A DNA stretch of 64,000 nt from Adiantum capillus-veneris. Taxonomy: Eukaryota; Streptophyta; Polypodiopsida; Polypodiales; Pteridaceae. Location: the NCBI GenBank assembly GCA_014529385.2, contig CM043964.1, positions 4,022,997-4,086,996 on the forward strand. Reading direction: 5' to 3'. The translations under genes were made by a program, and so were the position numbers. Below the pieces are notes generated by a model. The model worked only from the letters and a program-made list of their open reading frames with translations, was not told the DNA's origin and did not search any database. The stretch's first letter is position 1, and every line of letters starts with the position of its first letter. Positions 20,406 through 31,760 of this stretch are shown here, one piece after another.

Positions 20406-22200
20406 ATGATTGGGTCTCTTATAGCAAAGTTGTTTGGGTGCATAATGGGGATGAAATTCAATGATTGGCCTGAAGAGAATGACAAGCTTGCCAAAGCAAA
20501 ATCGGGGTTTTGTTGATTCCATAGCAACATTGATCACCTTGTCACTCTGCGTGTACTCATGGAGGAAAGTTGGTTGAAAGGCAAGCGATTATACTTTTGT
20601 TTTGTAGACTTTAAGAAAGCCTTTGATATGATTCCACCAAGTGAGTTTATGCTTGCGGTTTCTCGAATCTATGAGAAGGTGATCTGTCAATTGTGCATGG
20701 GAAGAGAAATTTAAAAAAAAATTGTAGGCACTATTGGGGTTAAACAAGGAGATCCATTGTCACCAACTCTCTTTGGTCTATGCATCAATCAACTGGAACA
20801 AATGGTACTTGACTTTATGCAAGAAGAAGGCATTGAAGAGGTCATTATTTGCAATGCGGTAATCATGCTTTTGTTGTATGCAGATGATGTAGTGCTTCTA
20901 GCACACACTTTAGAAGATCCACAAACATTTATGGTTGTCCTTGAGAACTTTTGCTTGCATAGTGGGCTGATTGTGAATGAATCCAAAACAAAGACTATGC
21001 TTGTGAAGACCAACCATAAGGAAAATCCATGCATTGTGTACAACAATGAGATACTTGAAGTTGTTGAGAGCTTCAAGTACCTTGGCCTTGAGTTCCATCC
21101 AATCAAAAGTGGCATGAATGTGCTATGTGTCATACGGAAGCGGGAAAGAGAGCATATTATGCATTTGAGAACACGTGTAATGCGGGAAACATCAAGTGTT
21201 GGGTTCTCAAGAAGTACCTTTTTGATGCATTGGTGACACCGGTTCTTCTTTATGGAGTTGAAGTGTGGGACAGGAGCATCTCAAAATCTGCTTGGAAGAG
21301 TTTGAGAATGTCCAAAAGAGTTTTCTTACAAACTTTCTCTAAGTTAAGACACAAACACCATATATGCTCCTACTTCTTGAGTCGGGATCTATTCCAATTG
21401 AGGTTATGGACATGGAGAGGGTCATGGAGTACATGATAAAGACGCATCAAAACCCCTCACAATGACTTTCTACAATTGCATGGGAGGCAAGAAAAAAAGT
21501 TCAAAACATGCATCAAATCAAGATCTTGAGCATGGGATGGATGCAAGACATAAAGAAGTGGTTTGGGAGATGGATTGCATTACACTTGCTACATGATGCT
21601 CCAATTGACTCCCAAGTGAATGAAGCTTTTCTACAATGACCATCTATTACAGCTAGGGAGAAATCCGGTGGGTCATGATTCCTACATTACACCACCCATA
21701 TTGCCCCCAACTACAAATCCATGTTCTTCACTGAAAGAGGAAACCGTACTCACACTTACATGCTTGAGCCTATACCCTTGTCGGTGATACACACTATCGC
21801 ATCCATTTGGCTTAGCTCCCATTTCCTTTGATGTGAGACAGGGAGTTAGGTAAATGGAGAAGAGTCAAATCGATTGTGCACATTATGCTCACTGCAAGTT
21901 CAAGAGTTTGAGTACCACACATTACTAGAGTGCCCAGTTTTTGGTCATATCTGAACTTGCTTCTCTCACATTTTCAGCAATGACTTAGAACTACACACTT
22001 TCTTCTCCCAGCCATAGTGTGGGCTCTCCATATTGCAACACTCATCACCATAATCTGGGAGCATCGCGAGTTACTCATCAGCCTTACACATACTACATCA
22101 CATGTAACTTTGATCCCATAGGTCATAGTTGACCTCTCAGGCTGATAATAAAATCTATCTAATCTATCTAATTTATCTTAATCTCTCTCTCTCTCTCTAA
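20404..22200 (+). mobile_element. LINE (non-LTR retrotransposon), 5' truncated
   Basis: A 5'-truncated copy beginning inside the RT domain and ending in an AATCTATCT/CT tail at about 22146-22200. It contains reverse transcriptase blocks, the thumb, and a C-terminal CCHC motif, all on the plus strand. The endonuclease and ORF1 are absent. Truncation at the 5' end is the usual outcome of target-primed reverse transcription. No target duplication was identified. Confidence 0.85.
20406..21990 (+). pseudogene. LINE reverse transcriptase and C-terminal region
   Basis: The order of motifs is LIAKLFG (20420), FCFVDFKKAFD (about 20600), GVKQGDPLSPTLFGL (20735-20780), the catalytic LLLYADDVVLL (20868-20900) and the thumb SFKYLGLEF (about 21070). 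The LYGVEVW segment follows (about 21250), then QDIKKWFGRW, and finally LCTLCSLQVQEFEYHTLLEC (21873-21932), a C-x2-C..H-x4-C motif at the usual LINE C-terminus. Breaks occur at about 20514 (stop), 20712 (A-run frameshift), 21135 and 21330 (frameshifts) and 21465 (stop). The YADD catalytic box itself is intact. It would copy LINE RNA at a nicked target; this copy is not translatable as one protein. Confidence 0.9.
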
Positions 22201-22277
22201 GATTCCACAATTCATTCACATTACACTATAAATACCCCAAGATCTCTACATGAGCGACTCAATTCCTTATTTTTTGT

Positions 22278-23410
22278 GTGGACCATGAAAGGAACCATGA
22301 CACTCTTAGAGAACAACCCTTACCAAATACAAACAAAGAGTTCAAGGACTACACGGATATGAAGGGTTTTGGTCATGTACCATTATGGAGAGGAATTGCA
22401 ATGGTAGAAGAAGAGAAAATTTCTCGCATGACGCATATGGAGATGTTATCTACGGGTTTTTTAGGATTAACAGAATAGGGATCTATCACTTTTACAAAGT
22501 GTGAGGACTTAAAGCGGGGTGAAAGATAGCATGTAAATAGTGTACAAAAAGGTTTGAGGAACGATAGTTTGATAGAACATGATGAATGCATTGCATGTGT
22601 GTTTGATGAGTGTTCATTTGTGGATACCATGCAAGACTTGAAGTCTTTAGTGGATTTCAAATTGCGTATGGGAAATGAGGTTGTGAAAGTATGGTCTATA
22701 GAAATGTACAAATTCTTTAAGGGTTTCAAAAATACTCAAGGTATTGATGTACGAGTGAAGACCAAGTATAAGTCTGTGGAAAACAAAGTGGAACCAGTGA
22801 CATTACTTCTAGCAATAGACTGCACAAATAAGATGGAACAAGATACTTTGCAACCTAGCCTTAATGATCGGAGCAAGATTGGGCACAAGTTTATGCAGGA
22901 TTCTTTGAAGGAGTTACAGGTTGGTTGCAAGGACAATTTGACAAAAGTTTCAAAGATATGCTCTGACGAGATGCTTGCCAAACATGGAAAGGCTTTTGCA
23001 TTTGAGCGGCATGAGATAGGGTGTATTGATCCCTCCATTGTTTCTCCTATGATAATTTCCACTATCCATTATGTACCTTAAAATTTGTGGTCTATTCCAA
23101 TTCCAAAGGCTCATTTGCCAAAACTCATTGAGTTGCCTAATGAAAAGATCAAGATGGGTATTTTGGAGCCCTCTTGTGCTCCATATTCAAATAGGTGGTT
23201 CACAGTTTCCAAGACAAACAATCATTCTTGCTTTATCCAGGATATGCAACCTATGAGCAAGGATACAATTAGAAATGTGGGTACAAGGCAAATTGTAGAT
23301 GAGTTTATAGAGGAATTTGCAGGATAGGTGATATGTTCTATGGGGGATTTGTACTCAAGGTATGACCAATTTCAACTAGCAATGGAAAGACTAGTATCAA
23401 CTAGCACGAA
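22278..23410 (+). pseudogene. Ty3/gypsy pol fragment (N-terminal RT), truncated by a copia LTR
   Basis: The early part encodes EFKDYTDMKGFGHVPLWRG, then after stops a low-similarity linker (22554-23080). The recognisable end starts MLAKHGKAFAFERHEIGCID, then IPIPKAHLPKLIELPNEKIK, MGILEPSCAPYSNRWF, FIQDMQPMSK and SMGDLYSRYDQFQLAMERL (23340-23390). This is the finger and early palm region of RT, stopping before the YxDD box at the LTR boundary 23411. Its wording differs from the two other gypsy groups in this window (Tat-like and chromovirus-like), so it is a third lineage. Internal stops (23080, 23325) disable it. Confidence 0.7.
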
Positions 23411-23495
23411 TGTTAGAAAATATAACGTAGCTAAATAGATATTTGAGTAGATTACTTAATGGAGAGAGATAGATTTCACACACAACAGATTATAG

Positions 23496-23530
<35 letters not shown>

Positions 23531-24197
23531 CACGATATACGTGGTTCACCCAATGTGGGCTACGTCCACGGGAAAGCAACCACTCAATGGCTTTTGTACA
23601 TCAAAACAAGAAGTAGTTTACAAAGGGATTATACCCTTAATAGAGCTCCCCCCTTGCTTCACTCTCACCACCTCACACTCACCTTGTTGCATCAACTTCA
23701 CACTATGAAATGTGTGTAGAAATGGCCTCCTTTTATAGGCCAAAAGGGCTGCCCTCTCTCATGAGAGGTAGCCATGTGTAGCCTCCCTTGTGTAGATAAG
23801 TCCAAATAGGACCCTCCAATCCGCCCATGTGTGGCCGCTCTTGAGAAGACAAGTCCACTTTTGAATTCAGCCCCACCGGCCACCGCGGCTATTGAATTTC
23901 AACCACCGGCCACTAGCCATTGACTACCGGCCACCGGTCAGCCGACCGGTTGTTTTTCGACCACTTTTCGGCCGTTGTCCAGCCATAATATTCCGGTGAA
24001 AAGGAATATTCCGACGAAGGAAAAAAAAGTCTCGGGGGCTTTCATCCCCAAGGCCCCTGAATTTGGGCCGTGAAATTTTTTATTTCCGGCGAGTGATTTT
24101 CCTTTAGCACGATGGATTCTCCTCATAATGGGGGCCTTACAAATGTGCGGGGAGCCACAAAAAATTACAAGGAGTAAATCAAGCTCCATACTTAACA
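23411..24197 (-). repeat. 3' LTR of the copia element (787 bp)
   Basis: On the minus strand it starts TGTTAAGTATGGAGC after a purine tract and ends TTTTCTAACA. It includes a (GA)n run (about 23500-23526) and a GC-rich CCGGCCACCGG-type segment. It aligns with 28194-28961 throughout. Confidence 0.9.
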
Positions 24198-24213
24198 ATC
24201 TCCCACTTGGAGA
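24198..24213 (-). other. Polypurine tract of the copia element
   Basis: CTCCAAGTGGGAGAT on the minus strand immediately precedes the 3' LTR start TGTTAAG. The purine core AAGTGGGAGA is the expected plus-strand primer. Confidence 0.75.
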
Positions 24214-24257
24214 CTGATCTCCAAACCAAACCTCTGACTACTTTCCATCCTGGCTTC

Positions 24258-24900
24258 TTATCCTTGAATGCTGATTGAAGATGAGCAAAAGCTCAACTTC
24301 TCCTTGTTGGCCGCCTTTGTAAACTTGTTTGCAGAATTTTCACTTGTATGCACCTTTTCTAGCTTTAGCTGTCCCTCTTCCAAAAGAGTGTCTATGAAGT
24401 GATATCTTACCTCAATGTGCTTTGTCCTTGAATGAAAGGCTGAGTTCTTTTCAAGATGGATAGCTCTTTGGCTATCACTATACAAGACACAATTGTCTTG
24501 CTTGAATTCAAGCTCTTCTAGGAATCTGTGAAGCCACATAATTTCTTTGCTTGCCTCCGTCATTGCTACATACTCTGCTTCCGTGGTAGAAAGTGAGACA
24601 ACTTTTTGCAACTCTGAAGCCCAACTTACTGTTGTGCGTCCAAATGTGAAGACATAGCCAATAGTGCTCCTTTGAGTATCTTTGTCACCTGCCATATTTG
24701 CATCAGCACACCCTTCTAGAAAAATATTAGTTTCTCCAAAATACAAAGCATTTTTTGTTGTCCCTTTTAGATACCTAAGTATCCACTTCACAGCTTGCCA
24801 GTGTTCTTTACCTGGGTTGTCCATGAACCTACTCACAACTCCCACTGCATGTGCAATTCTGGCCTTGTCTAGACCACAATATACATTAGAGAACCTACCG
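24258..24900 (-). pseudogene. Copia RNase H domain
   Basis: The frame reads RFMDNPGKEHWQAVKWILRY, then a GCADANMAGDKDTQRSTIGY block with a conserved aspartate, TEAEYVAMTEASKEIMWL, YSDSQRAIHL and KHIEVRYHFI. These are the hallmark blocks of Ty1/copia RNase H with the acidic catalytic residues present. It directly follows the RT frame and ends about 60 bp before the PPT. This is the best-kept domain of the element. Confidence 0.9.
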
Positions 24901-26031
24901 TTGCAGCATATGGAACTTCAAACATATAGGCTATCTCCTCTTTTGTCTTTGGACACATATCCTTTGTTAATTTAAAGTGACGAGCCAAAGATGTAGAAAC
25001 TCGTTTTGCATTTTGCATTGCAAACCTTTCTAGTACCTTCTTGATGTAATCCTCTTGAGATAGCTTTATTGTCTTCTTCGTCATATCCCTTGATATTTTC
25101 ATACCAAGTATCCTCTTTGCAACACCTAAATATTTCATTGAAAAGGATTTAGAAAGGTCCTCTTTTAGGTCTTTGATGTCCTTCATGTTAGCACTTGCAA
25201 TCAGCATGTCATCAACATACAACACTAGGATGATAAACTTCCCATCTCCCAAATTCTTTGTGTAGACGCAATGATTTGAGTTGCATCTTCTGAATCCATG
25301 ATCTAACATCCATCAATCAAACTTCAAGTACCATTGTCTTGATGCTTGCTTTAATCCATACAAGATTCTCTTTAATCTGCAAATCATTTTCTCCTTACCT
25401 TTTACTTCATACCCCTTTCGTTGAAGCATGTAGATTTCCTCCTCTAAGTCACCGTGAGTGAATGCCGTATTACATCCATTTGCTCAAGATTTAAATCATG
25501 AGCATCCACAAGGCTTAAGACAAGCCTAATTGAGTTCATTTTTACAACAGGAGAAAATCTTTCATTGAAGTAAATACCTTTCTTTTGAGAAAATCCTTTT
25601 ACAACAAGCCTACACTTGTACCTTTTCTTCCCACCATCTTCTTCGTTCAACTTGTACACCCATTTGTTTTGAAGTGCCCACTTACCTTTAGGAAACTCAA
25701 GCAAATCCCATGTTTGGTTGTGATTTAGTGAGTCCATCTCCACTTGCATGTTTTTCATCCATTCTTCTTTGGATTGGTGTTGCATAGCTTCTTCGTACGA
25801 TTCAGGCTCTCCAGAATCTGAGATCAAGAAATGGTTGAAGGAACGAACAAACCTTTCTGGAGGTCTACTTGCTCTTGTAGATCTTCGGGGAATAGGTTGA
25901 GGCTCCTCATTTGGTTGACGTTGTTGCACATTGTCACCGTTTGCAGTCCTTGAGTCTTCACCGTCCTCAAGCTCCATGTACTCATCACCTGCTTCTTTTG
26001 TTTGTTTTCTTTCCAAGTAATCTTTGTACAT
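24869..26031 (-). pseudogene. Copia reverse transcriptase
   Basis: From 26031 the linker (EDGEDSRTANGDN) leads into SYEEAMQHQSKEEWMKNMQVE, NHNQTWDLLEFP, NKWVYKLNEEDG and VVKGFSQKKGIYFNERFSPV. After a frameshifted and stop-containing stretch (25444-25310), the frame resumes with the catalytic LVLYVDDMLIAS box (about 25220-25185) and MKYLGVAKRILGMKI. The YVDD box is intact but the palm is interrupted. RT copies the element RNA from a tRNA-Met primer. Confidence 0.9.
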
Positions 26032-26160
26032 ATTTTGTTCGTTAAAAATTACATCCCTACTCCTGAAGATTTTACCATCTTCAGGATTCCATAGGCGATA
26101 CCCAAAGTCACCTTCTCCATAGCCAATGAAGAAACACTTTTTGGACTTCGCATCTAGCTT

Positions 26161-26972
26161 TTATCTTAGTCTTCTATCTATGTGCATGAAAGCCTCACAC
26201 CGAAACACTTTGAGAAATGCATAATTCATCGATTCCTCTTTTGGAACTCCCCCATCCAATGCCGTTGAGGGTGACCGGTTGATTAAGTACACATACGTAC
26301 TTACAACTTCCGCCCAAAGCTCAAGCGGTAGGCCTGCATGTAGCCGCATGCTTCATGCTCACTCCATGATTGTCATGTTCATCCTTTCCAAAACCCCATT
26401 TTGTTGAGGTGTCCTTTGGGTTGTCCTTTGTCTTTGGATGCCATTGCTAGCACAAAAGATTTCAAAAGCTTGGATGCAATATTCGCATCCATTGTCGGAT
26501 CTGAGGCATTTAACCTTGGTACCTGTTTCATTCTCCACAAAGGCTTTCCACCTTTGAAATATGGAAAATACATTGGATTTATTCTTCATGACATAAACCC
26601 ATGTTTTTCTAGTCGCATCGTCTATGAATGTTACATAGTACAATGAGCCACCAAGTGATGGTGTACTTGCAAGACCCCAAACATCAGAATGAACCAACTC
26701 AAGTTTTTAATTTTTTCTTTCATTTCCTGATTTTTGAAATTTTACCTCTTCTATTTACCATAAACACAATCTTCACAGAACTTTAAGTCCACTTCTTTCA
26801 AACCAAGTAGAAGCTTCTTAATTTGAAGAATTTGCATTCCTTTGGCACTCATATGCCCAAGCCGGTAGTGCCACACCGCACTGTCAACTTTTGTAGTTGA
26901 TACACAAGCTAAAGGTTGCGTGCTCATAGTACACAAGTGAAGTGTACCGACCTTTTCTCCCTTGGCAACCAC
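26161..26972 (-). pseudogene. Copia GAG-pre-integrase and integrase
   Basis: VWHYRLGHMSAKGMQIL with FCEDCVYGK (26972-26751) is the HHCC zinc-binding region. The core follows: HSDVWG, TFIDDATRKTWVYVMKNKS, CLRSDNGCEY and TPQQNGVLERMN (26697-26359), so the catalytic D, D and E are present. The post-core stretch LPLELWAEVVSTYVYLINRS is in a new frame from 26349. There is a stop between 26751 and 26697 and a frameshift near 26355. Confidence 0.9.
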
Positions 26973-27450
26973 TAAAGATCCCTTTGAGATCTTCCACTGT
27001 TTGTTTCGAATGCAATGTTGTAACCTTCATCATCCAATTGTCCTGTAGAGATCAAATTTTTCCAAAGAGAAGGAACATGCCTAACATCTTTAAGCTTCCA
27101 TTCATTTCCATTAGCAGTTTTGACAAAAACTATACCTTTGCCGACAATCTCACAAGCTTCATCATCTCCCAAGTATACATACCTAAAATTACCTTTGGTG
27201 TAATCTTGGAAATGTCGCTTGTATGGTGTCGCATGGAATGAAACCCCAGAATCTACTATCCAGGAATTAGACACATTCTCTAATGAGAGAATTAGAGAAT
27301 CTTGCTCTACTTTACCTGCCACATTGGCCTCCGATGTTGGCTTGTTGTCTTGAGACTCCGTCTCCTTCTTCTTCTTGGACCAACAATCCTTCTTAACGTG
27401 GCCCTTCTTGCCGTAGTTCCAACATTCAAGAACTCAATTTGTGCGTGACT
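26972..27450 (-). pseudogene. Copia nucleocapsid knuckle and protease
   Basis: The knuckle reads ECWNYGKKGHVKKDC (about 27428-27384): the second cysteine of C-x2-C is replaced by tyrosine. The protease follows with SWIVDSGVSFHATPYKRHF (about 27260), where the active-site D-S-G is kept, and KDVRHVPSLWKNLIST further on. Protease would process Gag-Pol. The altered knuckle suggests loss of zinc binding in this copy. Confidence 0.85.
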
Positions 27451-27539
27451 TTCTCCATCTTGAGCAATCACGACCCTTTTGGTTTTTGAACCTCTCCCTA
27501 GGCCTTCCTCTTGTTTCCAACTGATAGTGCATCATTTGA

Positions 27540-28130
27540 TCATCTTGTGCTTCTCCTTCGTATTTCCTTGCTTAGGAGAACACCCACAACATCATCAAAC
27601 TTAAGACTATTTGTGCCAGAAATAGAATTACTTACAACCATCACAAGGCTGTCCCAACTATCCGGTAGAGATGATAGTATAAGGAGAGCTCGCACTTCAT
27701 CATCGAAATTGATTTTCACCGATCGAAGTTGACTTATGTTTTTGTTAAAGTCATTTAGGTGGTTTGCAACTGAACCATTCTCTGCTATCTTTAGATTGAA
27801 CAAGCGCTTCATAAGAAATACCTTATTGGATGCCGATGGTTTCTCGTAGAAGTCGTTAAGTGACTTCATCAAGTCCTTCGTGGTCTTCATCTCCAAAACA
27901 TTGAAGGCCACCGTTGACGCCAAGCTTAACCGGATTGTTCCCAGTGCCTTTCTATCAAGGACAATCCATGCTTCATCTGCCATTGTTGCGGGCTTCTTCG
28001 CAAGACCGCCTAGTGGTAAATAGAGGTCCTTCTGGTAGAGATAGTCTTCAATCAGCAGCTTCCAATGTTGGTAGTTTTTGTCGTTGAACTTCTCAATCGT
28101 GAGCTTCCCTTCCTCCGCTATAACTCCCAC
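27540..28130 (-). pseudogene. Copia Gag (UBN2-type)
   Basis: A 196-codon open frame starting MGVIAEEGKLTIEKFNDKNY, with W-K-L-L-I-E-D-Y-L, ALGTIRLSLASTVAFNVLE and LFNLKIAENGSVANHLNDF, the typical copia Gag pattern. Its ATG lies about 50 bp from the PBS, the expected position. The frame is open here but shifts before the knuckle at about 27500. Confidence 0.85.
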
Positions 28131-28176
28131 TCAATTCAAGGAATCCTTTCCTTGAGATAACTTAGCTACAAGAAAA

Positions 28177-28192
28177 CCTTGCTCTGATACCA
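28177..28192 (-). other. Primer-binding site of the copia element
   Basis: TGGTATCAGAGCAAGG on the minus strand follows the 5' LTR end (ACAACCA at 28194) after one base. It matches initiator tRNA-Met at the first 12 bases. Confidence 0.85.
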
Positions 28193-28193
28193 T

Positions 28194-28961
28194 TGGTTGT
28201 GAAATATGAGCTAGCTAAATAGATATTTGAGTAGATTACTTAATGGAGAGAGATAGATTTCACACACAAGAGATTATAGAGTAGAGAGAGAGAGAGAGTA
28301 CGCACGATATACATGGTTCACCCAATGTGGGCTGCATCCACGGGAAAGCAGCCACTCAATGGCTTTCGTACTTCAAAACAAGAAGTAGTTTACAAAAGGA
28401 TTATACCCTTAATAGAGCTCCCGCCTTGCTTCACTCTCACCACCGCACACTCACCTTGTTGCATCAACTTCACATTATGAAATGTGTGTATAAATGGCCT
28501 CCTTTTATAGGCCAAAAGGGCAGCCCTCTCTCATGAGAGGCAGCCATGTGTAGCCACCCTTGTGTAGATAAGTTCAAATCGGACCCTCCATTCCACCCTT
28601 GAGAAGACAAGGCCACTTTTGAATTCGGCCACCGACCATTGGCTATTGACTTCCGTCCACCGGCCACTCGCCATTGACTACCGGCGACCGACCAACCGAC
28701 CGGTCGTTTTCCGACCACTTTCCGGCTGCTGGCCGGCCATAATATTCCGGTGAAAAGGAATATTCTGGCGAAGGAAAAAAAAGTCTCAGGGGCTTCCGTA
28801 CCCGAGGCCCCTAACGTTGCCCTTGAATTTTGGCCCCGTGAAAATTTTTATTTCCGGTGAGTGATTTTCCTTCACGCACGATGGCTTCTCCTCATAATGG
28901 GGGCCTTACAAATGTGCGGGGAGCCACCTTACAAGGGGAAAATCAGGCTTCATACTTAATA
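28194..28961 (-). repeat. 5' LTR of the copia element (about 768 bp)
   Basis: Aligned with 23411-24197. It lacks one GTGTGGCCGCT stretch and has a shorter GA run (about 28284-28299). The first base pair of the LTR has changed (TATTAAG instead of TGTTAAG). Confidence 0.85.
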
Positions 28962-30220
28962 AGTACTCCACATGCTATTTTGTCATTTTGTGCTGAATTT
29001 ATGTTGGTGCCATTTTTTGCATAACAGGTACCTTATAGTATTCTATGGTTTGTGTTATACAGCACGTGTTGTTTCCACTCTCTTTCTCCTTGTTTTGGGC
29101 AGTTTTCACATCAGGTGTAGCATTACCATGGCTGACAACAACACAGATGTGTTCAGGATGTTTGTTGCTGAGAGGACAGATTGGATGGGGAAAATTACCC
29201 TATGTGGGCTTATATGATGCAACATGTTCTTGTGTCAAAGGGTGTTTGGAACATTTTCTAGGGAATTGATGTACATTCTAGTTTTGAGGATACAGGCAAT
29301 GTTGAGGATGTTGGAGGTCTTTCTACAAGGATTGCTATTGTTAGAGTTGTTTTGCCTAGGGAAAACAAGCTCGTTGGGATGTAAAGGATGCGTAGGCTCA
29401 TGCATTGATTTTGTTGTCTGTGAAGCACACTATTACTCTGCACATTTGTTCAACAAAACAGACTTGTGATATATTCTTGTTGGTCTTTATGCAAGTCGCA
29501 ATGAGGCAAAAAATGCATTGCTGCGTAAAGAGCTGGAGTTAAAGGTTATGTATGAGGAAGATGGAGACTTTCCTAGCTCCTGTCAAGGATATCTATGAGC
29601 AAATTATTTTTGCAAGTGAAGTCATTTCAAATAGATCCCTTGTGCAGACTGTTCTTGATGCCTTTCCAGATTCTTACCAGACTTTTGCTAGTACTTTGGA
29701 GACTTATGAACCAAGGAAATCTTGAAATTGTCAAGTTTGTTGCATTATGCAAATTGCTATTGCAACAGTTTCTTTCCAAGGAAAAACAAGAGTAGATAGC
29801 ATGCAGTTGAACAAGTCTTTATTTTGCTGCTAAAAGAAAAAGGTGGTAACAATAATGCAACCACTTCTCATGGTTCTTCTACGAGTGGAAAATTACATGT
29901 TCCTAATGCTTCTTCTTGTAGCAATTTGTTTGGAAATTTTAGTGATAAGGGAAAAAAGAAGATGTGTTGACATTATTGTAAAGCTAATGATCACTTGATC
30001 AAGAAGTGTCCTAAGTTTAAGGTCAAAGAGGGTTAGAAGAAAGAGACTGGTTCCACTAATAATGTTGGTTCTTCCACAAATGCAGCTATCGTTGAGTCTT
30101 TTGTGAAAGGAGACTGTGATGCTGATGTTGATGTAGAATGGACTTTTAGTGCAGAGTGCACTTATAATCCCGTTGTCCCCATGATGACTGCATGTCAATT
30201 GTTGCAAGTTCACATGTGAT
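28962..30220 (+). pseudogene. Second Ty1/copia Gag fragment
   Basis: An ATG at about 29130 (in ATTACCATGGCTGACAAC) starts the region. Across several frames it encodes GENYPMWAYMMQHVLVSKG (about 29190), RSLVQTVLDAFPDSYQTFAS (about 29630) and the knuckle CKANDHLIKKC (about 29970). The first knuckle cysteine pair is split by a stop codon. The frame then runs NNVGSSTNAAIVES to about 30220 and ends abruptly. The stops and shifts are numerous. No protease or pol follows, and no LTR was found upstream. Confidence 0.75.
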
Positions 30221-30594
30221 TAACCTCCCTCTTACTTTCATAGCTATCATATGAGCTCTACATGTACATACACCATCTCTATGCCTCTCTCTATTATCTC
30301 CAAACTACAATTCCATCTTACCCCTTCTCTATATACATACATTCAGCATGTAAACCATGCTTAACCTCTACAAATTGGGAGATATCATCAACCTAATTTT
30401 CATTTTCATCGCGATAATCAACCTTGATGGCGGTGGCATAAAGAAGAGAAGAAGAACAAGAGGATCAATAATCATTTTGAGAACCTAGACAAGTAATTCC
30501 TTCTTCAAGCTTCACCATCACAAGGATTTCCTCACTTCATTCAACCATCTTACTTCAACCATCCACCTCATTCTACCCATTGTAAATATATCAT

Positions 30595-31760
30595 TAACTT
30601 TCTAGTGATTACTAACACTAACCATACTAACACAAAATAGCCATTGACCTAACCATAAAAGACACCTAACCTCAAGACATGTGCATAGTAACTCTCTCTC
30701 TCTCTCTCTCTTTCTTTCTCTCTCTCTCTCTCCTTAAAACTCTACTTTCACTCTCTCTCTCTCCTTCCTTAAAACTCTACTTTCACTTTATCTACCATCA
30801 ATAATGCTCTCTTTTGAGCCCACATCCATGACTCAAGCAGACAAAGAAGGCCCGCAATGTTTTAATATTCGGAAAAAATCATAATCTTGATTTGTTAGCT
30901 TGTAAATTAGAATTTCCAAATAATATTAATGAGGGTCTCCAACCTATAGATAGGTTCATCTTCTTCTTGTAAAACAACCTCCAATATCTCACATAGCACT
31001 CCAACACTCTATGCGTGAGGAGAGACTTAGGCGTAGCAACCACTTTGTGAGCTTCACTTTTGGTGTGAGAGAAGCTTTCAAACTACACATTTCAAGTGAG
31101 AGAGCGTGAGTTTAAAATCTCAAAACCACTATTGTATATGTTCCTCCATCATCAATAAATTGAGGTTTGGTGCATCAAAAGCGTGATTCGACGTTCAAAT
31201 CTTCGTCCTTCCACTTCTGCGATACGGTTTAATGAATTCAAGGTGACGCGTATTTTGAGTTTCTATTGTTTGATCTTGTTTTAGAAAGTGTTTTAGTGTG
31301 TTTTCATTGCTAATTTTGTGTCTATTGTAAGAGGGTATTGTGGTGAGAGGTCTCCCACACCCTAAGACAGTGTGTGTGTGTTAGCAATGTTTAGTATTCA
31401 CCAAGCATTGAGTTAATTTTGTACAAGCTTTACGATAGCATCATAACAAACCATCTCCATTTGCAAGTCACAAATAAGGTATTACACAAGATCCATTCCT
31501 CTCTCTCTTCCCTTTGCTCTAGCTCTCTTTGGTCCATTTTGTGTGTGTCTTGATGTGAGGTTGCTTGTGTGTGTTTTGTGGTGCATTTTCTTGGGTGTGA
31601 CAAAATCTCTCTTCTTGCATCCTAGTTTGCATACCATAACTAGGTGGTGCCCCTTTACTTGTTTGGATGTGGGTTTGTTGTTGTTCTTTCTTGCTTGTGG
31701 TTGCCCCATCCCGAATTGAGCAGCACGAGAGCCTTGAGGGGTGTTTAGAGGCTGCGTCTC
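30595..31760 (+). repeat. Dispersed LTR-like repeat, copy 1
   Basis: This stretch matches 48640-49755 in the same orientation at many points: the ACACTAACC cluster, GAGCCCACATCCATG, CCTATA.ATA in a TATA-like position, TTGTAAGAGGG, CTAGTTTGCAT, CTAGGTGGTGCCCC and GGGTGTTTAGA. It is rich in CT runs (about 30696-30760). It looks like an LTR plus adjacent leader, but exact ends and a PBS were not found. Confidence 0.55.

Larger units (their letters stand above)
23411..28961 (-). mobile_element. Ty1/copia retrotransposon, structurally complete, coding decayed
   Basis: It has a 5' LTR (28961-28194), PBS (28192-28177), gag, protease, integrase, RT and RNase H in copia order on the minus strand, a PPT (24213-24198) and a 3' LTR (24197-23411). 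Flanking five-base sequences ACGAA (left) and AGTAC (right) do not match, so a target duplication is not evident. The gypsy RT interrupted at 23410 does not resume after 28961. The coding region is split by stops and frameshifts. LTRs differ by many substitutions and indels, so it is an old insertion. Confidence 0.9.
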
